DNA of 64,000 nucleotides, from the NCBI GenBank assembly GCA_035995025.1, contig DASYKY010000113.1, forward strand, positions 1-64,000, given 5' to 3'. The stretch is from Actinophytocola sp035995025. Lineage in GTDB: Bacteria; Actinomycetota; Actinomycetes; Mycobacteriales; Pseudonocardiaceae. Of this stretch, positions 19,309 through 26,372 are shown one piece after another; the stretch's first letter is position 1, and each line of letters starts with the position of its first letter. The notes under the pieces were generated by a model. The model saw only the letters and a list, made by a program, of their open reading frames with translations. It made no database searches and was not told the DNA's origin. The position numbers and the translations under genes were made by a program.

Positions 19309-19520
19309 GTCGCCTCCTCGGCGGCCTGCCGCATGACGATGGCGTGCAGCAGGCGCGTGGTGGCGGCGACCACGTAGTCGTCGGTGATCGCCGCCATCTC
19401 CGCCCGCGCGGGCCAGCGCACGGTGACCCGGGCGCCCCGCGGTTGCGGCGCGTCGACCAGCTCGCCGTAGCGGGCCACGTACGCCGCCACGTCCTCGTGT
19501 TCGGCGGGCCGGTCGGTCAT
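19305..19520 (-). CDS. Small uncharacterised protein of the peptide cluster
   Basis: I do not recognise this 71-residue protein. It is mixed acidic/basic, with a helix-rich C-terminus (TTRLLHAIVMRQAAEEA), no signal peptide, no membrane segment and no cysteine. A GGAG site precedes ATG 19520, and its stop overlaps the start of the degenerate MBL gene, so co-translation is likely. It could be a partner or adaptor subunit of that protein. Confidence 0.7.
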   Translation of the reverse strand: MTDRPAEHEDVAAYVARYGELVDAPQPRGARVTVRWPARAEMAAITDDYVVAATTRLLHAIVMRQAAEEAT

Positions 19521-19541
19521 GGCAGCTCCGTTCGCGAAAGG

Positions 19542-20777
19542 TCAGGACGCCAGGTTCGGCACGGGCTCGGCCACCCCGGCGCGCGGCTCGTCGGTGAGGC
19601 GCCGCAGCCCGGGCAGCGGGAGGACGGCGAGGATGGACGCGGCCAGCGCGACGGTGGCCAGCCACGCGAGCGCGCTCTGGCCGATCCCGTCGAGCAGCCA
19701 GCCGGCCATGACGAACCCGACCGGCATCAGCCCGGCGACCGCCAGCTGGTCGACCGAGAACACGCGGCCCAGCTGCTCCCGCGGCACCCCGGTCTGCAGT
19801 GCGGTCGTCCACACCACCGCGAAGGTCGCCAGCCCGCCACCGGTCAGCACCGATGCCAGCAGGATCACCAACGGGGGTGCGTGCAGTGCCAGCGCGACGG
19901 TTTGGGGTAGCTGGGCGAAGAGCGCCAGCATGGCCAGCCAGCCGCGCGACCGCGTCCGCACCGACGCCCCGGCACTCGCGCCGGCGAACGCGCCGACCGC
20001 CTCGGCGGCGGTGATCCACCCGAACCAGCCCTGCGGACCGGTCAGCAGCGGGAGCAGCAGCGCGACCGGCGCCGCGACGAGCGCCATCTGCGCCGTGCCC
20101 TGGAGCATGATCCCCGCCATCCACGGGCGGCTGAACACATAGCGCAGGCCGTCGCCGACGTCGGCGACGAGCGAGCGGTCGGCACGGTCCCTCGCCCGCG
20201 GCGCGTCCTCGTGCACGCCCACGAGCGTCGCGATGCTGACGAGAAACGTGGCCATGTCGACGGCAAGGGCCCAGCCCGGCGACGTGGCACCGGCCAGCGC
20301 ACCGCCCACCGCGGCGCCGACGATCACGCCGACCCGGTTGACCAGCGAACGCAACCCGTTCGCGCCGGGCAGCATCTCCCGCGGCACCAGGCTCGGCAGG
20401 ATGGCGCCGTACGCGGGCCGGTAGAGCCCGCTGCCGATGCCCAGCAGCGCCGCCAGCGCACCGAGGGACCACAGCGGCGCGTCCTGGCCGACGAACAGGA
20501 TCCCGGCGACGGCGGCCGCCCGGACCACGTCCGACACGATGATCACGACGCTGCGCCGGTACCAGTCGGCCAGCACGCCACCCACGAGCAGCGACACGAC
20601 CCCGCCGAGCGCGGCCATGCCCAGCACGAGGCCGAGCGCGCGCGGCGCGTCCGGCCGGGGCAGCAGGTACAGGGCGATCGCGACGGCGTAGACGGCGTCG
20701 CCGACCACGTTCGCCACCTGACCGAGCCAGACGCGGCGGAACGTGGGCACGGACAGGGGAGCAAGCATCGCGCGCAT
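19542..20777 (-). CDS. MFS transporter, probable exporter
   Basis: The 411-residue protein has about 12 hydrophobic segments, beginning FRRVWLGQVANVVGDAVYAVAIALYLL. It has the loop-2/3 basic motif DWYRRSV and LVPREMLPGANGLRSL, typical of the MFS_3 / enterobactin-exporter-like group. Such proteins commonly export natural products. The start ATG at 20777 has AAAGGCGG upstream; ATG at 20768 is an alternative. It lies 20 bases after the kinase gene in the same operon and is the likely export route for the cluster product. Confidence 0.88.
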   Translation of the reverse strand: MRAMLAPLSVPTFRRVWLGQVANVVGDAVYAVAIALYLLPRPDAPRALGLVLGMAALGGVVSLLVGGVLADWYRRSVVIIVSDVVRAAAVAGILFVGQDAPLWSLGALAALLGIGSGLYRPAYGAILPSLVPREMLPGANGLRSLVNRVGVIVGAAVGGALAGATSPGWALAVDMATFLVSIATLVGVHEDAPRARDRADRSLVADVGDGLRYVFSRPWMAGIMLQGTAQMALVAAPVALLLPLLTGPQGWFGWITAAEAVGAFAGASAGASVRTRSRGWLAMLALFAQLPQTVALALHAPPLVILLASVLTGGGLATFAVVWTTALQTGVPREQLGRVFSVDQLAVAGLMPVGFVMAGWLLDGIGQSALAWLATVALAASILAVLPLPGLRRLTDEPRAGVAEPVPNLAS

Positions 20778-20797
20778 CGGCTCGGCCGCCTTTCGTG

Positions 20798-21385
20798 TCA
20801 GGTTCCGGACGCGGCCGCGAGCGGCTCGCCCGGCCGTCGTGGTTTGCCGGACGCCCAGTGGCCCACGCCGCTGTCCCAGACGGCGTCGGCCCGGTCCCGC
20901 AGCGCCAGGCCGGCGTCGAGCAGGCGGGCGACGAGCCGCCGGCCGCCGGGAGTGTCCCAGTCGTCCGCGTCGCCGCGTTCGGCAAGCCGTTGCGACAGCG
21001 TGCGCAGCGCCCGCGCCGGGTCGTCGGGGTGCGGGCACGCGACGATCACCGCGCGGGCGCGGTCGAGCGCGTCGTCGAGCAGTGCCCGCGCGGACGCCTG
21101 CTCCTGAAGCACCACCCCGCCACCGGTGTCGACGACCGCGGCCGTCCCGGATCGCACGGCGTGGTGCAGCGCCCGCACGTCGAACTGCGCGGTGTACCGG
21201 TGCCACGCCGGGAGGCCGCCCTGCCGGTACCAGTACTCGGCGCGGGCTTCCGTGTACCCGAACGGCCGGTACCACCTCGCCGGACCCGCGTCGAACGCCA
21301 CCACGGGCAGCCCCGTCTCGGCCGACAGGATCCCCGCCAGCGTGGACTTCCCGGCGCCGGGCGGGCCCACGACGACCACGGTCAT
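20798..21385 (-). CDS. Small P-loop kinase-like protein (shikimate/AAA-kinase type)
   Basis: The 195-residue protein opens with VVVVGPPGAGKSTLAGIL, a Walker A motif at residues 7-15. It continues with a mononucleotide-kinase-like core (VVDTGGGVVLQEQ is reminiscent of the shikimate-kinase GGG loop; RALRTLSQRLAERG is a lid-like region). It is presumably a small-molecule or peptide kinase; the substrate is unknown. The start ATG overlaps the preceding MBL stop (TGATG). Confidence 0.7.
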   Translation of the reverse strand: MTVVVVGPPGAGKSTLAGILSAETGLPVVAFDAGPARWYRPFGYTEARAEYWYRQGGLPAWHRYTAQFDVRALHHAVRSGTAAVVDTGGGVVLQEQASARALLDDALDRARAVIVACPHPDDPARALRTLSQRLAERGDADDWDTPGGRRLVARLLDAGLALRDRADAVWDSGVGHWASGKPRRPGEPLAAASGT

Positions 21386-22815
21386 CAAGCGGCCTTGAGC
21401 TGCCGGTACAGCTCGCGCGCCAGTCCCGGCCGCACCTGCTCGCTGAAGTAGCCGTACAGGAACCCGACCGGGCTGTCGAGCTTGTCGCACAGGTACCACT
21501 GCCGCAGCCTGCTCACGGCCAGCTCCCAGATGTGGATGCGCCCGCGCAGCACCGCCAGCAGGTCGACGGCGTTGGTGTCCACTCCGGACGGAATGGTGAA
21601 CAGCGCGTCGCGCAGCCCGGTTTCCAGCTCCTCGAACCGGCCGTTGTTGAGGTTGAGCGCGAACACCCGGGTCCCGTCGTCCTCCTCGTCGGCCGGCACG
21701 TACCCGCGCAGGTGGAACGCGTACCGGTGCGGCCCGGTCGGCGAGTCGAGGTACACGTTCTCGTTGATCAGGTGCCGGCCGAGCCTGGCCTGCATCAGCA
21801 GCGGCGACATCGCGTCCAGCTCCGCGCGGATGAGTGTCCGGTCCCCGTCGGTGAGCTCGCCGTCGAACAGCGGGAGCACCTCCGCGCCCAGGTCGGGTTC
21901 GGCGGTGTCGTTGCGGTCGGAGGGGACGACCGGGTGGGTCGGTGCCCCGGGCGAGATCCACGGCACGGTCGTGATCTCCGCACCGCCCGCGCCGACCCGG
22001 GCCGCCTGGCCGGGCGTGAGGCCGAGGACCTCGATCGTCAGCGTCAGCTTGTTGGCCAGCCGCGCCAGGGCCTGGTAGTCGGCCCACAGGAACTCGCCGT
22101 GCTTGGGCGGCACCTGGACGTACCCGCCGCCGCTGAACGCCAGGTACCGCACCGAGTCGAAATGGTCGGTCGCCTCGTGCAGTACGCCCTGCAGCATGCG
22201 CAGGCCGGTGCCCTCGGTCGCCTCGCCCGTGCCGAGCGGCAGCATGTTGTCGAAGGCGCCCAGGTATCCGGCGGGCGGGACCTGGCCGTTGTGTGTGGCG
22301 ATGAAGATCTCCGGCGTGCAGCCGATCGACTCGGGCGGCGTCGCCGTGGCGGTGTCGGACTGGATGAACACGCCGCCGCCCGTATCCGCCGCCGCGCGCA
22401 CGTACACGCTGGCGACCCGGTTCTCCCACATCGGCGCGCCCTCGGCGCCCGGCAGCAGGTAGAGCTCGGCGTCGCCGACCCGCTCGACCTCGTTGAGCGG
22501 GACCAGCCGCACCGTGCGGCCGAGCGCGCGCACCTCGTCGACGCAGACCTGGGGCATCATCCGCGGCATGATCACCGGCACGTCGGCGGGCAGCATGCGC
22601 AGCGACGGAAGGTGGAAGTGGTCGAGGTGCTCGTTCGTGACCACGACCGCGTCGATCGGCGGCAGGTCGCCGACGTCGCGTGCGGGATGGATCTCGAAGC
22701 GCAGTTCGGGCGAGTGGCCGAACGACGTGGTGAGCATCGGGTCGACCAGGATCCTGGTGTCCCCGGTCTCCACGAGCCACGACTGGTGGCCGATGAAGGT
22801 GATCGTCGAGCTCAT
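21385..22815 (-). CDS. MBL-fold metallohydrolase-like protein, first metal His replaced by Asn
   Basis: The 476-residue protein starts with the MBL pattern ITFIGHQSWLV and TRILVDPML, then DAVVVTNEHLDHFHLPSL. The canonical HxHxDH therefore reads NEHLDH (Asn61, His63, Asp65, His66), so one ligand of metal site 1 is changed. The last 250 residues form an additional domain shared with its two paralogues here, ending near LDSPVGFLYGYFSEQVRPG. Related proteins are the UlaG/CMP-Neu5Ac-hydroxylase-like MBL group. Start and stop overlap both neighbours (ATGA and TGATG). Confidence 0.8.
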   Translation of the reverse strand: MSSTITFIGHQSWLVETGDTRILVDPMLTTSFGHSPELRFEIHPARDVGDLPPIDAVVVTNEHLDHFHLPSLRMLPADVPVIMPRMMPQVCVDEVRALGRTVRLVPLNEVERVGDAELYLLPGAEGAPMWENRVASVYVRAAADTGGGVFIQSDTATATPPESIGCTPEIFIATHNGQVPPAGYLGAFDNMLPLGTGEATEGTGLRMLQGVLHEATDHFDSVRYLAFSGGGYVQVPPKHGEFLWADYQALARLANKLTLTIEVLGLTPGQAARVGAGGAEITTVPWISPGAPTHPVVPSDRNDTAEPDLGAEVLPLFDGELTDGDRTLIRAELDAMSPLLMQARLGRHLINENVYLDSPTGPHRYAFHLRGYVPADEEDDGTRVFALNLNNGRFEELETGLRDALFTIPSGVDTNAVDLLAVLRGRIHIWELAVSRLRQWYLCDKLDSPVGFLYGYFSEQVRPGLARELYRQLKAA

Positions 22816-24275
22816 CGGGCGGCCTCCGGGGCGAGGATGTCGAGCTGCTGGTCGTACACCCGGCAGGAGATGTCCGGCCGGACCTGCTCGCCGAGCGCGT
22901 CGTAGAGCAGGGCGACGGGGGAGTCGAGCGCGTCGCCGGTGAACCAGGAGCGCATGGCCACCCCGACGACGTCCCAGTACTGGAGGTCACCGCGCAGCAC
23001 GGCGGCCAGGTCGACGGCGTGGATCGCGATCCCGTACGAGTACGCGGCCACCGAGCTGTCCAGGTCGAGGTCCGCGCACTGCTCGAACGCCCCGCTCGCG
23101 AGGTTGAAGCGCAGGCTCCGGTCTTCCCGGTGCCCGCAGATCAGCTTGAGCACCACCGGATACGGCTCGTCGGCCACCGCCATGTCCCGGCCGAGCTTGG
23201 CCAGCAGCATGACCTTCGCGATGTAGCCGAGCTCGCGTTCGATGTCCGTGAACGCCTGCTCCTCGAGCTCCCGGCTCGCGGGCATGATCCGCCGCATCGG
23301 GATGTCGCCGCGCACGGTCAGGAACTCCTCGCGGCGGGCGATGAGCTCGGCGAACCGGGAGTGGTCGGTGTCGAGCCAGGACAGGTGCCCGACCGTCTCG
23401 ATGCCGGCCGGCCCGGCCTCGACGATGTCGCCCGGCAGCGGTCCCAGCACGTCCATGTGCCGCACGAGCTCCTTGGCGATCTTCGCCAGCTCCTGCTGCT
23501 CGGAGAAGGGAAACGGGCCCATCTGCTCGTAGTCCTTCAGGAAGCCGCCGCCGCACAGCAGGATGTGCGCGCCGCGGAAATCCTCCGCCTGCTCGATCGC
23601 GCGCAGCACGATCTCGTCGAGGATATCGACGCCAGGGAAGCCGGCGCCGCGGTCGCGCGCGACCGACTCGTCGGAACCCCGGTAGCAGTCCAGCGAACCG
23701 AACACGCCGCGCGGCGTGACCTGTGCGTTGTTGCTCATTCCGATGAGCCGCGGGGCGGGCGTCCGGCCTTCGGCCACGTCGGCGATGAACTCGTCGGAGG
23801 TCGTCGCGTCGATGCCGAGGAAGAAGCCGCCCAGCTCCGGGTCGGCGGCCTCCCGCGCGTACACCTGGCTGACCCGGCTCTCCCAGAGCACGGTGTCGGG
23901 ACCCGGCGGGTACAGGGTGATGACGATCGACCCGAACTGCGCCGGCTCGCCGAACGGCAGGCGGGTCACGGTGAGCCCGAGCCGCTCGATGCACTGGACG
24001 ACCTTCTCGATCATCGTCGGCCCGACGATGATCGGTGTGGACTTGTCCAGTTTGTCCAGCGAAGGCAGATGGAAATGGTCCGAATGCTCGTGACTGATGA
24101 TCACCGCGGCCGGCGATGGCATTTTCTCGAGCTCGATCGTGCGCGGTGGATAGATCTCCACCGGGCTGGACGTGTACTCCTCGCCGTACCGGCGAAATAG
24201 AATCGGATCGACGAGAACCGGCGAGTCCTCGCCACCCAATGCGAACCCGTTGTGGCCCAGAAATCCGATTCGCAC
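22812..24275 (-). CDS. MBL-fold metallohydrolase with intact HxHxDH
   Basis: This 487-residue paralogue has the complete metal motif SHEHSDHFHLPSL (His62, His64, Asp66, His67) after FLGHNGF and VLVDPILF. The C-terminal half repeats the extra domain of the other two proteins (AIHAVDLAAVLRGDLQYW; LDSPVALLYDALGEQVRPD). It is probably the catalytic member of the set, a hydrolase of unknown substrate. GTG at 24275 is chosen because GGGAGG lies six bases upstream; the frame extends upstream without similarity. It is the first large gene after the two short ones. Confidence 0.82.
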   Translation of the reverse strand: MRIGFLGHNGFALGGEDSPVLVDPILFRRYGEEYTSSPVEIYPPRTIELEKMPSPAAVIISHEHSDHFHLPSLDKLDKSTPIIVGPTMIEKVVQCIERLGLTVTRLPFGEPAQFGSIVITLYPPGPDTVLWESRVSQVYAREAADPELGGFFLGIDATTSDEFIADVAEGRTPAPRLIGMSNNAQVTPRGVFGSLDCYRGSDESVARDRGAGFPGVDILDEIVLRAIEQAEDFRGAHILLCGGGFLKDYEQMGPFPFSEQQELAKIAKELVRHMDVLGPLPGDIVEAGPAGIETVGHLSWLDTDHSRFAELIARREEFLTVRGDIPMRRIMPASRELEEQAFTDIERELGYIAKVMLLAKLGRDMAVADEPYPVVLKLICGHREDRSLRFNLASGAFEQCADLDLDSSVAAYSYGIAIHAVDLAAVLRGDLQYWDVVGVAMRSWFTGDALDSPVALLYDALGEQVRPDISCRVYDQQLDILAPEAAR

Positions 24276-24315
24276 TGCAACCTCCCAGACGTCGCGAAGA
24301 TTAGCCGAACGCATA

Positions 24316-24351
24316 CCGGCGGACGGCCCGAACCCGCTGGCCGCCCGCCGG
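24316..24351 (-). terminator. Strong hairpin between the 43-codon gene and the MBL genes
   Basis: On the minus-strand transcript the 13-base arm CCGGCGGGCGGCC pairs with GGCCGUCCGCCGG across a 10-base loop. All 13 positions pair, one as G-U; the plus-strand copy would have an A-C mismatch, so the structure fits the minus strand. No U-run follows, so it is more likely a processing, stability or partial-termination element that raises the small-peptide mRNA above the enzymes. Confidence 0.6.
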
Positions 24352-24361
24352 CGTCATGCGG

Positions 24362-24493
24362 CTAGCGGGTGTACGTCACGCTGAAGAGACCCTTCTTGGT
24401 GGTGGACTTCGTCGCCTTCGGGACCACCTTGCCGACGGCGGCCTTCAGGGCGTCGAGATCCTGCTTGTTCAGCGGAGTGGTCGACTTCTTCAT
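24362..24493 (-). CDS. 43-residue Lys-rich peptide, candidate RiPP precursor
   Basis: This short gene encodes a 43-residue basic peptide. Residues 1-22 look like an amphipathic leader (LNKQDLDALKAAVGKVV). The tail from Pro25 is rich in Lys, Thr and Ser and ends GLFSVTYTR. The ATG at 24493 comes two bases after the stop of the 79-codon gene, so translation is coupled; GGATGG/GGTG of that junction can serve as ribosome site. In-frame ATGs further up lie within the upstream gene. No similarity to a known precursor family is recognised; a small accessory protein is the alternative. Confidence 0.6.
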   Translation of the reverse strand: MKKSTTPLNKQDLDALKAAVGKVVPKATKSTTKKGLFSVTYTR

Positions 24494-24495
24494 TT

Positions 24496-24735
24496 TCACC
24501 ATCCACATAAATCAACGGACAAGGACGACGTGAAGGTAACAGTCGCAGTGTCATACTCAATAGGGACAACGTTCCCTGGGGGCTGGGTAATCTGAATCAC
24601 GCCAACCCGCTCGGCCAGGAAATTCACGGCGGCTGGATTCATATTTGAGCGGGTTTCGAGGTTCGCCTCGTACAAATATCGGGAATCAATTGATTGAAGA
24701 TTGAACGGGCTGCCGACGCCGCCCTGGTCGCTCAT
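24496..24735 (-). CDS. 79-residue small protein with AT-rich codons, first gene of the cluster
   Basis: The 79-residue product has a polar middle (SIDSRYLYEANLETRSN), then AAVNFLAERVGVIQITQPP, and a beta-type Thr/Ser-rich tail ending LCGW. Codon use is unlike the neighbours (AAT, CAA, ATT, TAT, TTG), and it includes a TTA Leu codon at 24508-24510. The ATG at 24735 has AGGTG seven bases upstream; ATG 24813 in the same frame is less likely. It is either a second precursor or a scaffold/chaperone for the 43-residue peptide. Family unknown. Confidence 0.55.
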   Translation of the reverse strand: MSDQGGVGSPFNLQSIDSRYLYEANLETRSNMNPAAVNFLAERVGVIQITQPPGNVVPIEYDTATVTFTSSLSVDLCGW

Positions 24736-24853
24736 CCGGGCACCTGCGCGGACGGGCGGCGCCCGGCGAGATCCGCCCACCTGACGGTCTTCTGTGGGCT
24801 CGGCCGCCTTCATGCGCAGTCCTGCGAGGCCATCGCGCCACGGCGGCCGGCCA

Positions 24854-24880
24854 TTGACGACCTATTATCTACGATATACT
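24854..24880 (+). promoter_or_regulatory. AT-rich divergent promoter/operator region
   Basis: A TTGACG box (24854-24859) is followed after 15 bases by TATACT (24875-24880), 40 bases before the MmgE/PrpD start. Inside it, TATC-TAC-GATA (24866-24876) is an inverted repeat of the size used by GntR-type repressors. This is the only strongly AT-rich patch in the 185-base gap between the two divergent operons, so it could control both. Confidence 0.4.
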
Positions 24881-24920
24881 GTCTTGGCGATGCGACCGGG
24901 CGGCTGAACCGAGGTACGCG

Positions 24921-26276
24921 ATGTCACTGTCGACAGAGTTGGCGGACTATTGCGTGTCGACCCGGTATGAGGCGCTGCCCGCCGCCGCGGTGTTCCGCGC
25001 GAAGTGCGTCCTGCTCGACGAGTTGTGCTGCATGGTCCTGGGTCAGCGGTTGCCCGCGGGCGAGTTGCTGAGCCGGTACGTCGCCTCGCTCGGCGGCCGT
25101 CCGGAGGCGACGGTGGCGGGTACCGGGATCCGGGCGCCGCGGGCGTTCGCGGCGTTGGCCAACGGCACCGCCGGGCATGCCGACGAGCTCGACGGTGCGC
25201 ACATCACCGAGGGACACCCGGGCGCCACGCTGGTCGCGACAGGCCTGGCGATGGGGGAGCAGCAGGCGTCGGGTCGCGAGCTGTTGAACGCGCTCGTGCT
25301 CGGTTACGACCTCGCCACCCGGCTCGTGGACACGGTCGGCGGGCGGTACCACCTGCTCACCAGCAGGCACGTGCACACCGATTTCCTGCACGCCTTCGGT
25401 GCCGCGGCCGTCGCGGGCCGGCTGCTCGGGCTGCCCGCGGACCGGTACCGGCACGCGTGGGCCTTGACCGCGTGCCAGGCGATCAGCCTCGCGGCCTTCT
25501 TCGAGGAGCGTGAGCACCTGAGCAAGTCGTTCACCTACGGGCACGGCGCCTACGCCGGGGTCACCGCCGCGGTGCTGGCCGAGCTGGGCATGGAAGGCAA
25601 CGACGACGTGTTCGGCGCCAAGCACGGCGTCCTCGCCGCGTGGGGCGGGCAGGACCGCGCCGATGTTCTGCTGGCCGGGCTCGGCACGGACTTCGCGATC
25701 ATGGACGTCAACTTCAAGTTCTACTCGGCCGGGTACCCGATCCACGCCCAGATCGAGGCGACGCTCGGGCTCATGCGAGACCACGGGCTGCGGACCGCGG
25801 ACGTCGTCGGCATCGACGTGCGCGCGACCACCGAGTGCGTCGAGGTGGTCGACGGCAGGCGGATGGCGAGCATCAGCGCGCAGGTGATGCTGCCGGTGGC
25901 CATGATCGCGGGGAAGCTCGGGTTCGCCGAAGCTCACAACGAGGACAACCTCCGCGACCCGGAGGTGAAGCGGCTCGGTGACACGATCACGTTGACCGCG
26001 GACGCCGAGATGGACCGGGAGAACCACCGGGGTCGTGGGGCCGCGGTGACACTGCGGACCACGGACGGCAGGGCACTGTCCCGCCATGTGCGTTGGCCGC
26101 ACGGGCACTGCCGGGCCGGAGACGTCACGTGGGACGAGCTGGTGGGCAAGTGCCACGACATGGTCGACGAGGACCTCGGACCGGACCGGGTGGACGAGCT
26201 CGCCGAGACCATTGCCGGGCTGGACGGCGTACGCGACCTGAGCGAGCTGACCCGGCTGCTCGTACCGCGGACCTGA
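24921..26276 (+). CDS. MmgE/PrpD family protein (first copy)
   Basis: The 451-residue protein matches the MmgE/PrpD fold. The N-terminal helical domain contains ANGTAGHADELDGAHITEGHPG, the family's active-site-adjacent motif (GHADELD), and VLGYDLATRL. The C-terminal lid contains FKFYSAGYPIHAQIEA. Family members include 2-methylcitrate dehydratase, cis-aconitate decarboxylase and iminodisuccinate epimerase, all acting on small polycarboxylates. GAGG lies eight bases before ATG 24921. It heads a plus-strand operon with a second PrpD-like gene and an ABC importer. Confidence 0.88.
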   Translation: MSLSTELADYCVSTRYEALPAAAVFRAKCVLLDELCCMVLGQRLPAGELLSRYVASLGGRPEATVAGTGIRAPRAFAALANGTAGHADELDGAHITEGHPGATLVATGLAMGEQQASGRELLNALVLGYDLATRLVDTVGGRYHLLTSRHVHTDFLHAFGAAAVAGRLLGLPADRYRHAWALTACQAISLAAFFEEREHLSKSFTYGHGAYAGVTAAVLAELGMEGNDDVFGAKHGVLAAWGGQDRADVLLAGLGTDFAIMDVNFKFYSAGYPIHAQIEATLGLMRDHGLRTADVVGIDVRATTECVEVVDGRRMASISAQVMLPVAMIAGKLGFAEAHNEDNLRDPEVKRLGDTITLTADAEMDRENHRGRGAAVTLRTTDGRALSRHVRWPHGHCRAGDVTWDELVGKCHDMVDEDLGPDRVDELAETIAGLDGVRDLSELTRLLVPRT

Positions 26277-26372
26277 CCGCGTCCACCACCGCACGGCCTG
26301 TCGCACGGTTTTTCCGGTTGTCCCGCGAACATCGCGGGTCCACTCGAGAGTTCGAAGGGCGGAGTCGCCAGC

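Noticed and set aside
17621..21385. Bottromycin, lasso or lanthipeptide cluster identity
   Set aside because: P450, MFS and small genes superficially fit, but no YcaO, lasso cyclase, LanM/LanB or radical SAM gene is visible anywhere in the cluster.
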